Below, one piece after another: positions 1 through 12,334 of a DNA stretch of 64,000 bases. The DNA is from Stereocaulon alpinum (taxonomy: Eukaryota; Ascomycota; Lecanoromycetes; Lecanorales; Stereocaulaceae). The DNA lies in NCBI GenBank assembly GCA_018257865.1, contig JAEUBA010000001.1:310001-374000 (forward strand). The letters are read 5' to 3'. Under the pieces are notes generated by a model. That model was not told the DNA's origin, made no database searches, and saw only the letters and a list, made by a program, of their open reading frames with translations. Position numbers and translations under genes: made by a program. The first letter of the stretch is position 1, and each line of letters opens with the position of its first letter.

Positions 1-156
1 AAGGCGGCGGCGATATGGACGCGTGCCATTGTTGAAGACTGCACTGTGGACTTGAAACGGACATTGACAATGGTGTCACTCGGTAGGCAGCCGTCAGTGA
101 TGAAACCAGGGGACGTCTATCGTCTTGAGGGAGTGTTGGAGTTGAAGCTTGCGTGA
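1..156 (+). CDS. 3' end of an unidentified gene, cut by the window edge
   Basis: Frame 1 is open from the first base to a TGA at 154-156, giving 51 residues ending in LELKLA. The codon choice and the mix of charged and hydrophobic residues (for example PSVMKPGDVYRLEGVLELKL) look like real protein, but I do not recognise the family. It points the same way as SEC24 and ends about 277 nt before the SEC24 start. It could also be a chance open frame; the window has no upstream part to test this. Confidence 0.4.
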   Translation, partial: KAAAIWTRAIVEDCTVDLKRTLTMVSLGRQPSVMKPGDVYRLEGVLELKLA

Positions 157-432
157 TTGGGCGGCGGAGAACGCCTCGAAGTCCGCAAAGCCTTGGCAAC
201 ATTTCTTTGACATCTTGCACATGCGACGCGCAATATACCACAGCGACTCGAACAAGCAAATCCGCTGATCACGAGCGCAAACAGCTTTACACCCATAGTA
301 AAGGTCTTCCAGTATGATACAAAGTTGACATGGTGTCAAAAGACATAGGAATGCTTCTGCCGCTCCCATAATCGCAAATTCTTTCGACCCTGCACGCCGT
401 CAAGACTGGGGCGCTTTCAGACCTCTTGGGAA

Positions 433-3400
433 ATGTCTAGCTACGGTCACCTTCCACCGTATCAAGCCCCTACTGGAGACCCTCGACAGACACAGCCTGG
501 TACGCAGCAGCCACGGCCTCAAGTCGCATCTGGGCCTACAGGGTACCAGCAAGGAGGCTCGCCATATCCTCAAAACACTTCCAACTTCCAGCAGGATCAA
601 TATGCTCAGACACCACAGAATGGATATGGATACGGTGCAACGCCTGTGCAGGATCAGGGGTATTTCCCCCCGCAAGAGCAAATTCCAACAGACGGCCCAG
701 GCTCGATGGGAAGGCTCGCGTCGCAAATGGGAGGAATGGGCTTAGGTGGAGAAACTGGGGCTGTCAGCCGGCCAGGCAAAAAGAAGAATAGGCATGCCTA
801 TCACAACATCGACCAGCCGACGGTGGCCGCACAGGCGTTCAACCAGAGCACTGGAAACGCTGCACAGTATGTGAACCAGGACCCACCTCAGCAGATGAGC
901 GCTGGCCACCCATACGCGGGCCAACCGATCACGCCTGCTATGAATCAGTTCCCAGCGCAAGCAAATCCTCCATTTTCACCAGCCCTTCAGTCTTCAAGTC
1001 AAAGTCCAGGTTTCGGAGCTTCAGTCCAGACAATACCGACACCAAGTGGCCCTGGGGTTTCGGCTCAAGGACGAGTTGACCCTGAGCAGATACCTAGTAT
1101 ACCAAGACTTCGAGATGGGGCGACACAGTACTACTTGGACCACGTGTATCCTACAATAGAGCAGCATATTCCTCCACCAGGCGCTGTTCCGTTCGTGGCC
1201 CAGGACCAGGGCAATTCCTCCCCGAAGTTCGCACGCCTCACACTCAACAATATACCATCCACATCAGATTCTCTGAGCGCGACTGGACTGCCCCTAGGCC
1301 TGGTCCTACAACCTCTAGCCTCCCTCTCATTTGGAGAGCAACCTATACCTGTTCTTGATTTTGGAGATGTGGGCCCCCCTCGGTGCAGGAGATGCAGAGC
1401 ATACATAAATCCTTTCATGACGTTTAGATCTGGTGGCAACAAGCTTGTCTGTAATATGTGCACGTTCCCTAATGATGTTAGTCCAGAGTACTTTGCGCCT
1501 ACAGACCCAAGCGGAGTTAGGGTCGATCGAGCACAAAGGCCAGAATTGACCACTGGTACTGTTGAATATTTAGTGCCGAAAGAGTATTGGGCCAAAGAGC
1601 CTGTGGGCTTGCGATGGCTCTTTGTAATTGACGTTAGCCAAGATGCGGTCAGTAAAGGTTTCTTAGCAGCATTTTGTGACGGAATATTAGCGGCTTTATA
1701 CGGAGAAGCCGACGAGAGAGTGAGTGATGAGGGTCCAGATGGTCAGATTCCTGAAGCAAGGAGAAAAATTCCCATTGGCTCTAAAGTCGGAATTGTGACC
1801 TTCGACAAAGCAATGCATTTCTACAACTGTAGCGTAAGTGCTCAAGATCCGTGTACCAATGCTACTCTTACGCCAAGCAGGATGAGTTGGAACAAGCACA
1901 AATGCTCGTCATGTCAGACATCGAAGATCCATTCGTACCTCTAGGAAGCAATGGACTGTTTGTCGATCCGTATAAATCAAAGTATGCTCCCACCCTATCA
2001 ATGTTGGCAAACATGGAACAGTGCTGACCTACTAGATCTATCATCATATCCCTTCTAGCACAATTACCTAAGCTCTTCTCGCAAGTGAAGAATCCCGAAC
2101 CTGCTTTATTACCAACCCTCGAATCTGCAGTGTCATCTCTGAGCGCTACTGGTGGAAAAATTGTTTGCTCCTTGGCATCACTACCGACCTGGGGCCCAGG
2201 CAGATTATACCTAAGGGACAAAAATGACCTCCATGGCATCGAAAGTGAGAAGAAGCTTTTCCAGACAGACCATCCAGGATTCAAAAAGCTTGCAGGAAAA
2301 ATGGTTGAAAGTGGTGTTGGGATCGATTTCTTCATCGCTGCTCCAGCTGGTCGATATATGGACATCGCAACCATAGGTTGGTAGAATCTTTAGACCAGAC
2401 ACTCTGGAAATGCTGACACTGTACATTTAGGTCATCTCTCCGCTGTGTCAGGTGGTGAGACATATTTCTATCCTAATTACGTAGCACCACGCGACTCGCT
2501 TCAGCTCTCCCTGGAAATCAAGCATACTGTGACTCGAGAGACAGGCTACCAAGCATTGATGAAAGTCCGGTGCTCCAATGGTCTGCAAGTCACTTCATAT
2601 CATGGCAACTTCCTACAGCACACGTTTGGCGCCGACCTTGAATTTGGTGTCATTGATGCCGACAAGGCAATTGGAGTCATGTTCAGCTATGACGGTAAAC
2701 TAGACTCCAAGCTGGATGCTCACTTCCAATGTGCGCTGCTGTACACAACAGCTAGTGGAGAGCGACGAGTCCGTTGCACGAATACCGTAGCCGGTGTCAG
2801 CGAACATGCTGTAGAATGCATGAAGTTTATCGACCAAGAAGCAGTAGTCAATGTTATAGCTAAAGAAGGTGAATTACTAACCACCTGTACATTGCTTGTG
2901 GTCCTGAAGTCCGCTGACGATTTAATAAGCTGCAACACGGATGACCGAACGCCCATTAAAAGACATTCGCAACGTCCTGACCGAGAAATCGATCGACATC
3001 CTCGCCGGCTACCGCAAAACGATCTCCGGCTCCCACCCACCAGGCCAACTCGTCCTCCCCGAAAACCTCAAAGAGTTCAGCATGTACATACTCGGCCTCA
3101 CCAAAACCCGCGCCTTCAAAGCAGGCCACGAACCCTCCGACCGCCGCACCCATACAATGCGCCAATTAAAATCCATGTCCCCCACCGAGCTCTCCCTCTT
3201 CCTCTACCCACGAATCCTCCCCCTCCACTCCCTCCCACCAGAATCCGGCTTCCCAGACCCAACCACAGGCCACCTAGTCGTCCCACCCACCATCCGCGCC
3301 TCCTTCTCCCGCATCGAAGACGGCGGCGCCTACCTCGTCGACGACGGCCAAATATGCCTCCTCTGGCTACACGCGCACGTCTCGCCGAACCTCCTCGAAG

Positions 3401-3786
3401 ATCTCTTCGGCCCAGGCTACACCACCCTCCAATCCCTCGACCCCATGCTCAACGCCCTCCCCATCCTCGAAACCCACCTAAACGCCCAAGTCCGAAACCT
3501 CCTCGCCTACTGGGGCAGTGTTCGCGGCAGCAAAGCCATTACTATCCAACTCGCGCGACAGGGGTTGGATGGAAGCGAATACGAGTTTGCGAGAATGTTG
3601 GTTGAGGATAGGAATAATGAGGCGCAGAGTTATGTTGATTGGCTTGTTAATTTGCATCGGCATATACAGATGGAGTTGAGTGGGCAGCGGAGACGGGAGG
3701 ATGGGGGCGGTGGGGGGCTGAGTACGATGGGGATGGAGAATGCGATGGCGGGCATTACGAGTTTGTGGACGGGGAAGGAGGGCTGA
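433..3786 (+). CDS. SEC24: SEC24, COPII coat cargo-adaptor subunit
   Basis: Sec24 pairs with Sec23 in the inner COPII coat and selects cargo at ER exit sites. Five exons join in frame: 433-1833, 1881-1981, 2036-2376, 2431-2868, 2930-3786, giving 1045 aa, a normal length for the family. The first ~230 residues are Gln/Pro/Gly-rich and disordered. A zinc finger follows at about residues 318-343 (RCRRC and VCNMC pairs), then the trunk (vWA-like) domain, beta-sandwich, helical domain, and the C-terminal gelsolin-like domain encoded in exon 5. All four introns are GT-AG, 47-61 nt. The ATG at 433 follows a short purine-rich leader and opens the conserved Pro/Gln-rich N terminus. In exon 5 the coding strand changes from strongly C-rich (about 2990-3530) to strongly G-rich (about 3560-3783). 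Identification is secure; exact intron ends are inferred from frame and family continuity. Confidence 0.96.
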
Positions 3787-4054
3787 GGTAGTAGTGGGTT
3801 TGGGGAAATTGCTGGGTTTCAGAGTTGCTGTTGTGCATGATATTCCACGTTAGGCGTCGGAAAGGACTGAGCCGCTGTTCAAATGCGTCTCGTTTCTTCG
3901 AGTACTACTTGGTACCTGTCCATTAATCTCCCAACCATGACAACCTCTCGAACGCAAAACCAACCCATCGCCACGTAATCAACACAACACTAAACATTAT
4001 TGCAATCATGGGTATCCTAAAACACACTCACAAACTCCAACAATGCTATACAAT

Positions 4055-5653
4055 TCACACATCCCGAAACGCAACCCTAAGCGGCTCAATCTCTAGTCGT
4101 GAAATCCCCTCCCAAACCTCCTGACCCCAATCACTCCTCCCCCTCCCCAGGTCCCCGTCCCCCTCTAGATCCAAATCTAACCGCGGCCGTTCCCTCTCTC
4201 TCTGCATCTGCCTTTCCCATTCTCTTTCCTTCTCGGCCTCGGCCTCGGCCTCTGTATCCCACTCTTCCGAAGAATCCAAAATCAAACCCCCCTGTGACCT
4301 TGGCCGTTGGCTCTCTCGCTTGCTCTCCCTCTTCCTCTGCTGCTCCCTTTCCCTTTCCTCCTCCCTCTGCACCACAGGCTGAAAGTCCATCACCCGTCTC
4401 GCCAACTCCAAATGCTCATTCACAACCTGACTATATCCCGCTTCAGAACTAATTGCACGGCTGTATCCCGCCTCAGACTCGCCAAAATAACTAGCTCCTT
4501 GCATTTCTGAGTCGCTGTCCCGATGGCCGTAACATCCTGTTTGTTCATTGCTGATAAAGCGGGCGTTTGGTGGTGGTGGTGCGGGGAGTTGTTTTTGTGA
4601 TGTGGTGGGGAAGATTGTTGACATATTTTGCTGGCCACGGCGTAAGCGGTTGAAGATGAATCCTTTCTCTACTGTCTCGGTGCGATGTTTTCGTTTCGCG
4701 ACTATTCTACTATGAATGAGGCTCCATAGCGGTCGTAGGGTGGGTAGACAAGCGGCGACGAGGCCGAGAGTTGTCTCTGCGGTTCGCCAAAGGAAGTTGT
4801 CGATGCTTACCCAGGTTTGATCTGGCTGGTCAAACTGCCGGCTTAGTACTGTACGCACTAGGCAGCAGACGAATGTGAGTAGACCGAGGGCCATTAGGCA
4901 ATAGAGGGAAGAGTTCTCTCGGAAGGCGAAACTCGTGGAGCGGATGAAGAGGATGGGAGAGACAGCGAGGAGGAGATCGGAGACGAGGGAGATTACTAGT
5001 AGTGTTAGTACAAGTTGTATGGTTTATGGTAGATTCGATGGGAACACATACCTGTTTGGATGATGATGATGCGCTCGATCTGGCTCAGCGTAAAGCACTG
5101 TGCTATATCCCGCTTCGTAGCATTCCAGGCTGCGGAAGGGGGAGTACATTGTAGGATCCAGAACATAGCCAATATGACATTTGATACGACCAGGAAAGCA
5201 ATCAAGCCTTGGATGGGTTGTACGACCCTTTTGCTAGGAGCGAAGCGCAGTAAGAGCAGACAAATTGACACTTTGGTAAACATTAAAGTGAAGAACGTTT
5301 GGATCCAGTTCCCAAAACTGTATTTATTGAATTCTTGGAGCTCGTGGTTGCTGAGGTAGTACTGATGTCGTCCGAAGCCGTAATGGATTCGCATGATGTC
5401 TAGGCCTGCGCCGATGATAATGCCGAGCTATGTGAGGTTCAGCGTGGGGAAACCAATGAAGCGCTTGAAGTTGTACCAATGTCAAACAGGAAGTCAAATC
5501 GTCCCACCATGCGCATTTCGTGACAAACAAGCGTGTGTACATGCGCAGCGCGACAAAGATACATGAGATCGTTAACGCTGCGATTGTAATTGCGAGGATG
5601 ATGCCAATTCTAGTTTGATCGCCATTTGGTGGTGGAGATAGCTGAATGCTCAT
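4055..5653 (-). CDS. Rhodopsin-domain (SAT4/PTH11-like) 7-TM membrane protein
   Basis: Exons on the minus strand are 5653-5477, 5427-5052 and 4995-4055, joined in frame to 497 aa; introns are 49 and 56 nt, GT-AG. The protein opens with two hydrophobic segments separated by the WWDD motif typical of the fungal rhodopsin domain. Several further membrane helices follow, with the family signatures CTPPSAAWN and ETTLGLVAACLPTLRPL. The C-terminal ~180 residues are cytosolic-type, with Glu/Arg-rich runs (ERERE, EREREQQRKRE). Members of this family sit in the plasma membrane and some act as receptors in surface sensing in plant pathogens; a role here is inference. It is convergent with SEC24, ends 268 nt apart. 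The 3' end of the coding strand is G-rich, like its neighbour. Confidence 0.88.
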
Positions 5654-7939
5654 ACTATTGAGGGACTAAGCGGGTAGCGGCACTAAGAAAGGGAGCGGAA
5701 AGGTTTACAAAAATCCAATGCGAACATACAAATGAAAAAGTAAGGATGTCAGAAAAGCTGACAAGCATGCAATACGACAAAAGACGAAGCCAGCACACCA
5801 CCAAGTCTATGACTAATAGTCACTCCTTCGGGATCCAGAGGCTGAGTCCACGTGCAAGGCTGCGGTGCGGCAAAACACGTCTCAGGCTGCACAGTGATTA
5901 GTTATAGTGGCGGACGTTGATCTGCCAAGCTTTGAAGTATTTGAGATCGATCATGTCGATCCCAGGACTGGAATGGAATACCATAGGCACTGTATATCAT
6001 GGATAAATCTCCATTGCTTCTCGGAATCCATGGCTCGGACCGTTAGCCATTATATATGTACCTTGGTGGCCCGAGTGCCACGTAGGAGCAAAAGCCCCAC
6101 CAGGCAACTGCGGGACGAGGCGATGCAACACCTCGAGTGTGGCACAGGCGGCTAAGCGGCTCCAGCTGGATGCGGTGTTGGATCAGAAAAGGCAGTCATT
6201 GCGTCCTGCATGATCCTTCGATCCTTCCCGCACGTCAGCCTGGGGGCTGATCGTTGTTGCTACCTCAATGAAACGAAGGGTTCGTCAGCTTCGTCGATAG
6301 CAATGATGGCGCTTAGACGTACATCGGAGAAGTAGACAGGATCCTCGAAACGTGTTTGAAGTGCAGTCAAAGTGGTTGGGTTCCGAGGAAGGGGTCGCGT
6401 TCAAGGGTTGAGTCATGACTCGCGTAAGTGGGAGGACTAGCCTAGGTTGGAGTACCGAAACACGTAACTTTCTTCCGTTGCTGCTTCGTCACATAACCCA
6501 TGCTCGTTCCATCCAAGTCCATTCGCATGGTAGTCCCACCCACAAATCCGGTAGGCATAAGTCTTGGATAGTAAGTTTGGTGCCACGACAATGTACGATG
6601 TTTACCCCACTTACTGTAATGTCACCTGTACAGTCCTGCATCCAAAGTGACAAAGTCTTCACGGATCTCCTATTTCACCCAGAGTAGACGATCTTACTTG
6701 GCGTACTTGCTGTAATTCCCTCCGTGTTAGACACGCTCATCGTTTGTCATAATTCGCATCAGCAGCAGTAGAATTTAATCACCTGCCATCCCATTCAGTG
6801 AGCTTTTCGCCACAACTACTCAGTCTCCGCTCCAACCAGGAAAACCAAGTCCAATCACTGTTTACAGGCTGGCTGGCATGCACTTCCATTAGCATTCTCA
6901 CATCTGAAACTGAACGCTGTATAACGATGAAGGCCATATCTGGATCAAGAAACTTGATTCCTCGGGAAGGTATGCTAGACATGCGGGAACAGTACTCATG
7001 ATCTCTGTTCTCGTGACCGCTGTCTCGAAGTCAATTAGTTGCCTCCTATTGTTAGTATTGAAACATCGCACGATCAGCCCGCTTCCGCGTTACATGGGTA
7101 CAGAGAAAGTTGTGCGCAAGCAGGGCGAGTAAGGTATAAGTCAGACCGCGAATGTATTCCACTCCTCCAGTATGTCGTATAGCCTTCGTCTTCTCAACAT
7201 CGTTATACGGCTTGAAAGGGCATCAATCAAAGAAAAGGGGCTCATCAGGCAATCGAAGAAGGTGTAAAGCAGAAGCCAGGTTCGCATCAAGTATATTGAA
7301 GACAATTCCACAATGGGGAGGGTGCGTAAACCTACGCTTAGTATCCCAGAGATAAGATAGAGCTATACTCAACAAGTCTACGATACTCATGCACCTCGAG
7401 GGCGTCCCCAAACTTCATAGGAAAGGTTATGTCAGCGGTCAGCAACTTACATCTCACAAGAATTTGCAAAGATTACGATCCTGTGCGGATCTGCCTCATT
7501 TGCCGTGGGTAACTAAACGCAGAGGTGGCTAGCAGCTTCATGCGGCGGTTGGATCGGCTGTGAGCCTGTGTGGTGTGCTGCAGCGTCATAATGGTCGATG
7601 CGGGGCTCCAATGATCCAAGTGCCTTTCCTTTCAACCCAGCATTCAGGACCGCGAGTCATCACCAAAAGTACATCACAGTTAGGACTTATACTAGCCCAA
7701 TGGATTGCGTATACCATGACAGACAGCCAGTACACGGTGCGCAGTCAGTACATTGTGCCTGTAATCTCTGCACGTCTCGATGTAATAGAGATAAGAGGCA
7801 GAAGAAGCCGGGATGAAATCTCCACGTGAAAGCCACGAGCGACGCCGAGAGCGCTAGTCTCGGGATAAAGTTTGGGGAGCGGAGATTGGTGATTGATCAA
7901 ATCATTCCATAGCTTTTTGCTTCCCTTTCAATACGCTGA
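5654..7939. other. 2.3 kb without a convincing gene
   Basis: Several overlapping short open frames exist on both strands but none has a recognisable domain. The best candidate lies on the minus strand between about 7600 and 6780 and is listed separately. The rest looks like upstream sequence of the two flanking genes. Confidence 0.4.
6779..7600 (-). other. Possible unrecognised or decayed spliced coding region
   Basis: Three protein-like stretches follow each other on the minus strand in different frames: one ending near 7480 just before a GTAAGT donor, one at about 7411-7226 containing DLLSIALSYLWDTKRRF, and one at 6982-6779 containing WTWFSWLERRL. A GTAAGT...ATGAAG intron (about 7471 to 7429) would join the first two. 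Later joins need unsupported introns, so this may be a relic. No family was recognised. Confidence 0.2.
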
Positions 7940-8248
7940 ACATACTATCTGAATCTTGCTGGAACCTTCCGAGGCTGTCAAATTCTGACTATAGCTACGG
8001 AGAAAGCCGCAACCATTGATACCTCAAGCTCTCCATCGCACGCTCCTTCGACATCTGCCTCACACGGAGGCCCCACCACACCTTCCTCAACACAATCCAC
8101 TCCTCGGTCAGCAAAGCGGAGGAGCGATATCAATAAGCAGATCTATCAATTCGCCCTTGGATATCCTCAGACTCCTCCTGAAACTAGCCCCGTCCTGGAA
8201 TACGGCAGACCTGAGCTACAGACTGGGTTGCCTGCCGTGGGCGACAGA
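7940..8248 (+). other. Open frame continuous with the CBM48 gene but lacking ATG
   Basis: The frame read by the CBM48 start at 8249 stays open upstream to a TGA at 7937-7939, about 100 codons rich in Ser, Pro and Thr, ending in VLEYGRPELQTGLPAVGDR. It contains no ATG. A possible 3' splice site (CTGACTATAG) ends at 7994. It is either a C/T-rich 5' UTR or the remainder of a longer N terminus started in an upstream exon. Confidence 0.35.
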
Positions 8249-10611
8249 ATGGGAAGCTTCATATTTAGATGGTACGTACGAGTCACGTTATCATGCTCCG
8301 GCAGAATGGAGAGCCCTATAAGCATTGGTCAAGACAACCATGCCCAGGGTCAAGCGCAGCCTCCCAGAGCTTGCTCTTCAGGAGTGCCAACTTTCGCAGC
8401 TTGCTAACGCCTATTTCCCCATATTAGGGAGCACCCTGCAGGCGAGGTCTATGTGACAGGCACATTCGACGACTGGGCCAAGAGCGTTAAGCTGGAAAAG
8501 AAGGGAAGTCATTTCGAGAAGCTTGTGGAGCTGCCCCTGTCTACAGAGAAGATATACTATAAGGTGCGTTGATGTACAGCTTCACGTAATGGAGCACACT
8601 ATGCCTGTTATCTTCAGACCAAGGCAAATCATCAACCCTTTATCCGCAACTCTTCGGCCATGTCGAATGCTGGATACTCTTTGGTTTCGCCTATTCCTTC
8701 CCCACTTTAAGCTTGTGCTGCAAGCGCGACCCGGCGGTTGGTATAACACCGAAGGCGGGCGAGGCAACTGCTGACACCCCACCCAACCTCCTCTCATCAT
8801 TCACAGCAGACCTTCCCTCTTGTCACAAGGTTCCTGAAGAGGCAATCTCAATTCATTGGTTGCAGAGCGAATCTTATTCTTATTCACTATTTCTGAATAC
8901 TAGACTGACCGTTTACTTCTCCTAGTTTGTCGTTGATGATACTTGGACCACGGACCACACTGCCCCTCAAGAAACCGACTCTGGAAACAACGTTAACAAC
9001 GTGCTTCTACCAGAAAATATCAACAAACCCCATTCATCGTCGGGTCTCGCAGCTGCAGGTATCATGTCCGGCGTAACACCTCAATCTACTACCGCAGGCT
9101 TGGCGGGCAATGTGCCGAAAGAATCAGAACGTAATATGGAGCCTAGCTCAGCGAGTTCCGATGTACCAGGAAGCTTCCCAGAAACACCATACCACGATGC
9201 GTCGGAGTTCAGTGTCAACCCTATACCGGCAACCTCTGGCATGGGGAACCCTGTTCAACTTGCACCTGGCGAGAAGGTCCCTCCACCCAATACCTTGACT
9301 TCCAACAGTATTCAATCGACCGTTCGTGATGACCCCTCGCTCGCAAAGAGTGCGGAAGACTCCAACCAGACTTTTGGAGTCGACCCTCTCCCTGCAACAG
9401 CTGGCATTGGAAATCCTGTCTCCTTACAGCCTGGTGAGAAGGTACCTCATCCAAGCACTTTCACTGGCAACACCATAAATACGCACGTGACAACCGACCA
9501 AGCATCATATGAGAACAGCACAGGTGCACCCCAGCTACCAGGTGTTGTGACTCCAGACCAGGAGCGTGCAGCGAAAGGCGGAATGTTCAATATGCCAGCC
9601 ATCACAGGGAACATGATACCAGAGTCGAGCCTACCGATGGGCGGGGCAGCTGTGTCAGAGCCTGATCCTGGTGCTATGATCCAGTCTGCTGGAGCGAATA
9701 GCACTACTGCAGCACTGGCGGGCCAAGTACCCTTGGAGCCAAGAGGCGTCCCTGATGTTGTCCAAGAGAGCCAACATGAGGCTGGTGTAGGGCCCGAAGC
9801 CAGTGGAAATCGAGAAGCTGTCAAGGAAAAGACCGCCATGGAGAAAGAGCTCGAGAGCAAGGTTCCTGAAGAGCCAGCTACTTCCGAAGGGACTGGTGGT
9901 AAGGCTGCTGGCATTGCGGCAGGAGGTGCTGCAGTTGGTGGCGTAGCCGCTGCGACGTATTCTCATGGACTTCCAACCTCCATACAACAGTCAATTGATG
10001 AAATGAACAAGGGCTCAGCTATAGCACCAACAGTCCCAGACGTCGTTCAAGAATCAATCACCGAATCCCATATGTCTCCTGAAGCAGCAGGCGATAAGAC
10101 TATGGTTGCAGAAAAGAGTGCAATGGAGCAAGAGCTGTTGAAGGAAGTCCCGAGGGAAGACGATGTGGGAAAGCCAGCACCATCCTCGAGCGCTGCATTG
10201 ACCGAAACTGCCCCAGCCCCAACGGGCTCGGAGAATGCACCACCGCCGACTGCCAATGGCTCTGCTCCCGTCACTACTGCGGCAGCACCCGCTCAAACAC
10301 CTGCAACGAAGAATGCAATGAAGCAAGCCATACAGAACCAGCCTGAATCACGAGAGATCTCGCCAATGTCTAAACCTGCCAAACCCGCTCAGGATCAACC
10401 ATCTGTCACTACCGGTGTCGGTGCTAGCTCTGCTCCCGCAACGTCGCAGCCACAAACTCAGACACCGTCCAAGGCTGCTGCTACCGCCGCAACAAAGCCA
10501 AGTCCGGCATCTACCAGCTCTGCTACTGCATCTGCGGACAAGAAGTCCAAGCGTTCGAGCGGGTTCTTTGGGAAGTTGAAAGCTAAATTCAGTGATAAGG
10601 ACAAGAAATAG
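8249..10611 (+). CDS. CBM48 (AMPK-type glycogen-binding) domain protein, Crp1/Mdg1-like
   Basis: Exons 8249-8271, 8428-8563 and 8926-10611 join in frame to 614 aa. Residues ~1-85 form a CBM48/E-set domain, with EVYVTGTFDDW and IYYKFVVDDTW as its hallmark strands, followed by VNNVLLPENI. The rest is low-complexity. Two copies of a unit around P.PAT.G.GNPV.L.PGEKVP lie at about residues 135-210, and two copies of a unit starting VPDVVQES lie further on. A Pro/Ala/Thr-rich stretch leads to a basic C terminus ending GFFGKLKAKFSDKDKK. Yeast relatives Crp1 and Mdg1 carry the same N-terminal domain; their cruciform-DNA binding and pheromone-pathway roles should not be transferred without test. Introns are 156 and 362 nt, the second unusually long for this window. 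The start at 8249 matches the family's MG.F.F.W beginning. Confidence 0.85.
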
Positions 10612-11012
10612 GTGGAAGAGCGGTGCAAGTAGGAGTATCGTACAAGGGAGGTTTTATAGATCAATGCATGTGGCAGCAAATCAAGCGAGCATTTGATCTG
10701 CCTTCAAGGGTTGGGGTTTTGTAATGCATATTGTGTGATACCTCTGTCGTTCTGGCTCTTTTATGGCTCTTTACTTCTCTATCAATCTTAGCTCCCTCTG
10801 GATCACGAATAGCTCAACTAGGATCTCAGCCATCAAATGTGCCTAACGATCGTACCTTAAAGTTTCTTACAAGCTAAGTTTCCAGCCTGGAATTCGGTAG
10901 ATATAACCCTTATTAGGCCTTAGTGGCATGTGCTATAGCGCCAAGCCTTATATACCAAGTCTCTGAATCTCGAAACCCCAAAAACTTTATACTCCAACCA
11001 TATCAATCGAAA
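10612..11012. other. Intergenic, 3' UTR of the CBM48 gene and SPF27 promoter
   Basis: AT-richer than the flanking genes. I see no gene, repeat or RNA in it. Confidence 0.5.
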
Positions 11013-11701
11013 ATGCCATTAATAACAGCCTCCCATGACTCCCTCCCCTGTATGCTCAACCTCCCTCAACAGACCATCCCAACTATCCCTTCCCTCACTA
11101 ACAAACCGCAGACATCGACCGCCCTCCAACCCCCAACTCAACCTCAACCGCCCACGCCCTAATAAAAGCCTCCCTCTCCCCCTCCGCCTCCTCACAACCC
11201 CACCCCCTCCTCCCCGACCCCCCAGACATAACCCACTCCCCCCTAATCCAATCCGAGCTCTCACGCATCGCCTCCAAAGAACCCATATCCGGCATCGACC
11301 TCACGCGCTACGAAGCCTCAGCAGAACTAGACACGTCTACAGATCTAGCTTCGGCGCGAGAAGTGTTGAAAGTAGCGTATACGAATGCCTCGTATCTGAC
11401 GTTGCGATTACAAGCCCTTGCTCTGCTGGAGAAATTCGGGAAGAATGCGTGGCTGGTTGGGAATAGTTTGTTGGAGAGTATATTGCGGGATGTGGAGAGG
11501 GAGTTGGTGGAGTGTAGGGGGCGGGTGGAGGGGGTTAATCGGGAGAGGAAGGGGGTGCAGGAGGGGGGGAGGGGGGTGTTGGAGGGGGCGGAGGGGGAGT
11601 GGAGGAGGGGGGTTGGGGAGGTTGTGGAGGTTTTGGTTGCTGTTGGGGGGTTGGAGGGGAGGTGGAGGGAGGAAATGGGGAAGAGGGGGAGGGGGGGTTG
11701 A
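11013..11701 (+). CDS. cwf7: SPF27/BCAS2 (Cwf7) pre-mRNA splicing factor
   Basis: SPF27 is a core subunit of the Prp19/NineTeen complex, which activates the spliceosome in the nucleus. Exons 11013-11049 and 11112-11701 join across a 62-nt intron (phase 1) to 208 aa. The start MPLITASHDSLPYID, the central IQSELSRIASKEPISGIDL, and the coiled-coil part with YTNASYLTLRLQ and LLEKFGKNAWLVGN are characteristic of the family. The coding strand is extremely C-rich up to about 11290, then becomes extremely G-rich (11510-11700, with many runs of 5-7 G). The last residues KRGRGG look odd. In the next frame the sequence continues as GCVKRVREELEYQQ to a stop at 11763-11765, so the true C terminus may differ if one base is wrong in a G run. 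Confidence 0.88.
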
Positions 11702-12334
11702 GGGGTGTGGGAAGGATGAGGGATGTGTGAAGAGGGTGAGGGAGGAGTTGGAGTATCAGCAATAGCTCCATGAAGGTGGGGGTACTTGCTCTGTGCGAGT
11801 AGAAGGATCCTACGGAGATTTAGGCTTATAGGAGACTAAAGCGGTCTAGAGAGATGGCTATAAGTCTTTCTCCTAGTGATGGGCAAGGAGATAGGATGGG
11901 GTTCGGAGTATCCATCTGCGCGGAAGCCACTGCCAATGGAAAGATTGTGTGGTATGACAGATAGATTCCTTACAGCTAAAACAGAGTTCTAATTTAAACA
12001 GAATTGAGAGTCTCAGGTCAGTCATCTATTCTTACAATATCAAACCCATTCCGACTTGTTGTGTGCGAGTTCACGTCCTATGCAACGCTCCTGGCGTTTT
12101 CCCGGTGAGCATGATCGCCTAATGGGCCTATTCTGCTTTCCGCACACAACTCCACTTCAGCTTGTACATACCTAATCCACACCCTCCCTTCGCCGTTTTC
12201 TACTCCTCCGCTTGACTCATCTATCCCTGCCTTGCCCATTGAGATTTGGTGTCGAAGACCAGACAGCGAACGGCGCTCACACTCTCTTGCCAGCGTGAAC
12301 GGTTCTGATCCGCGGCCTCAAGCCTCAATCTTGT
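11702..12334. other. Intergenic between convergent SPF27 and DUF3176 genes
   Basis: The first ~65 bases continue the G-rich stretch and the alternative SPF27 C terminus. No further gene, repeat or RNA was seen. Confidence 0.4.

Noticed and set aside
4099..4452. Plus-strand Pro/Ser-rich open frame
   Set aside because: It is antisense to the C-terminal exon of the rhodopsin-domain gene; the frame is open only because that exon's coding strand is purine-rich.
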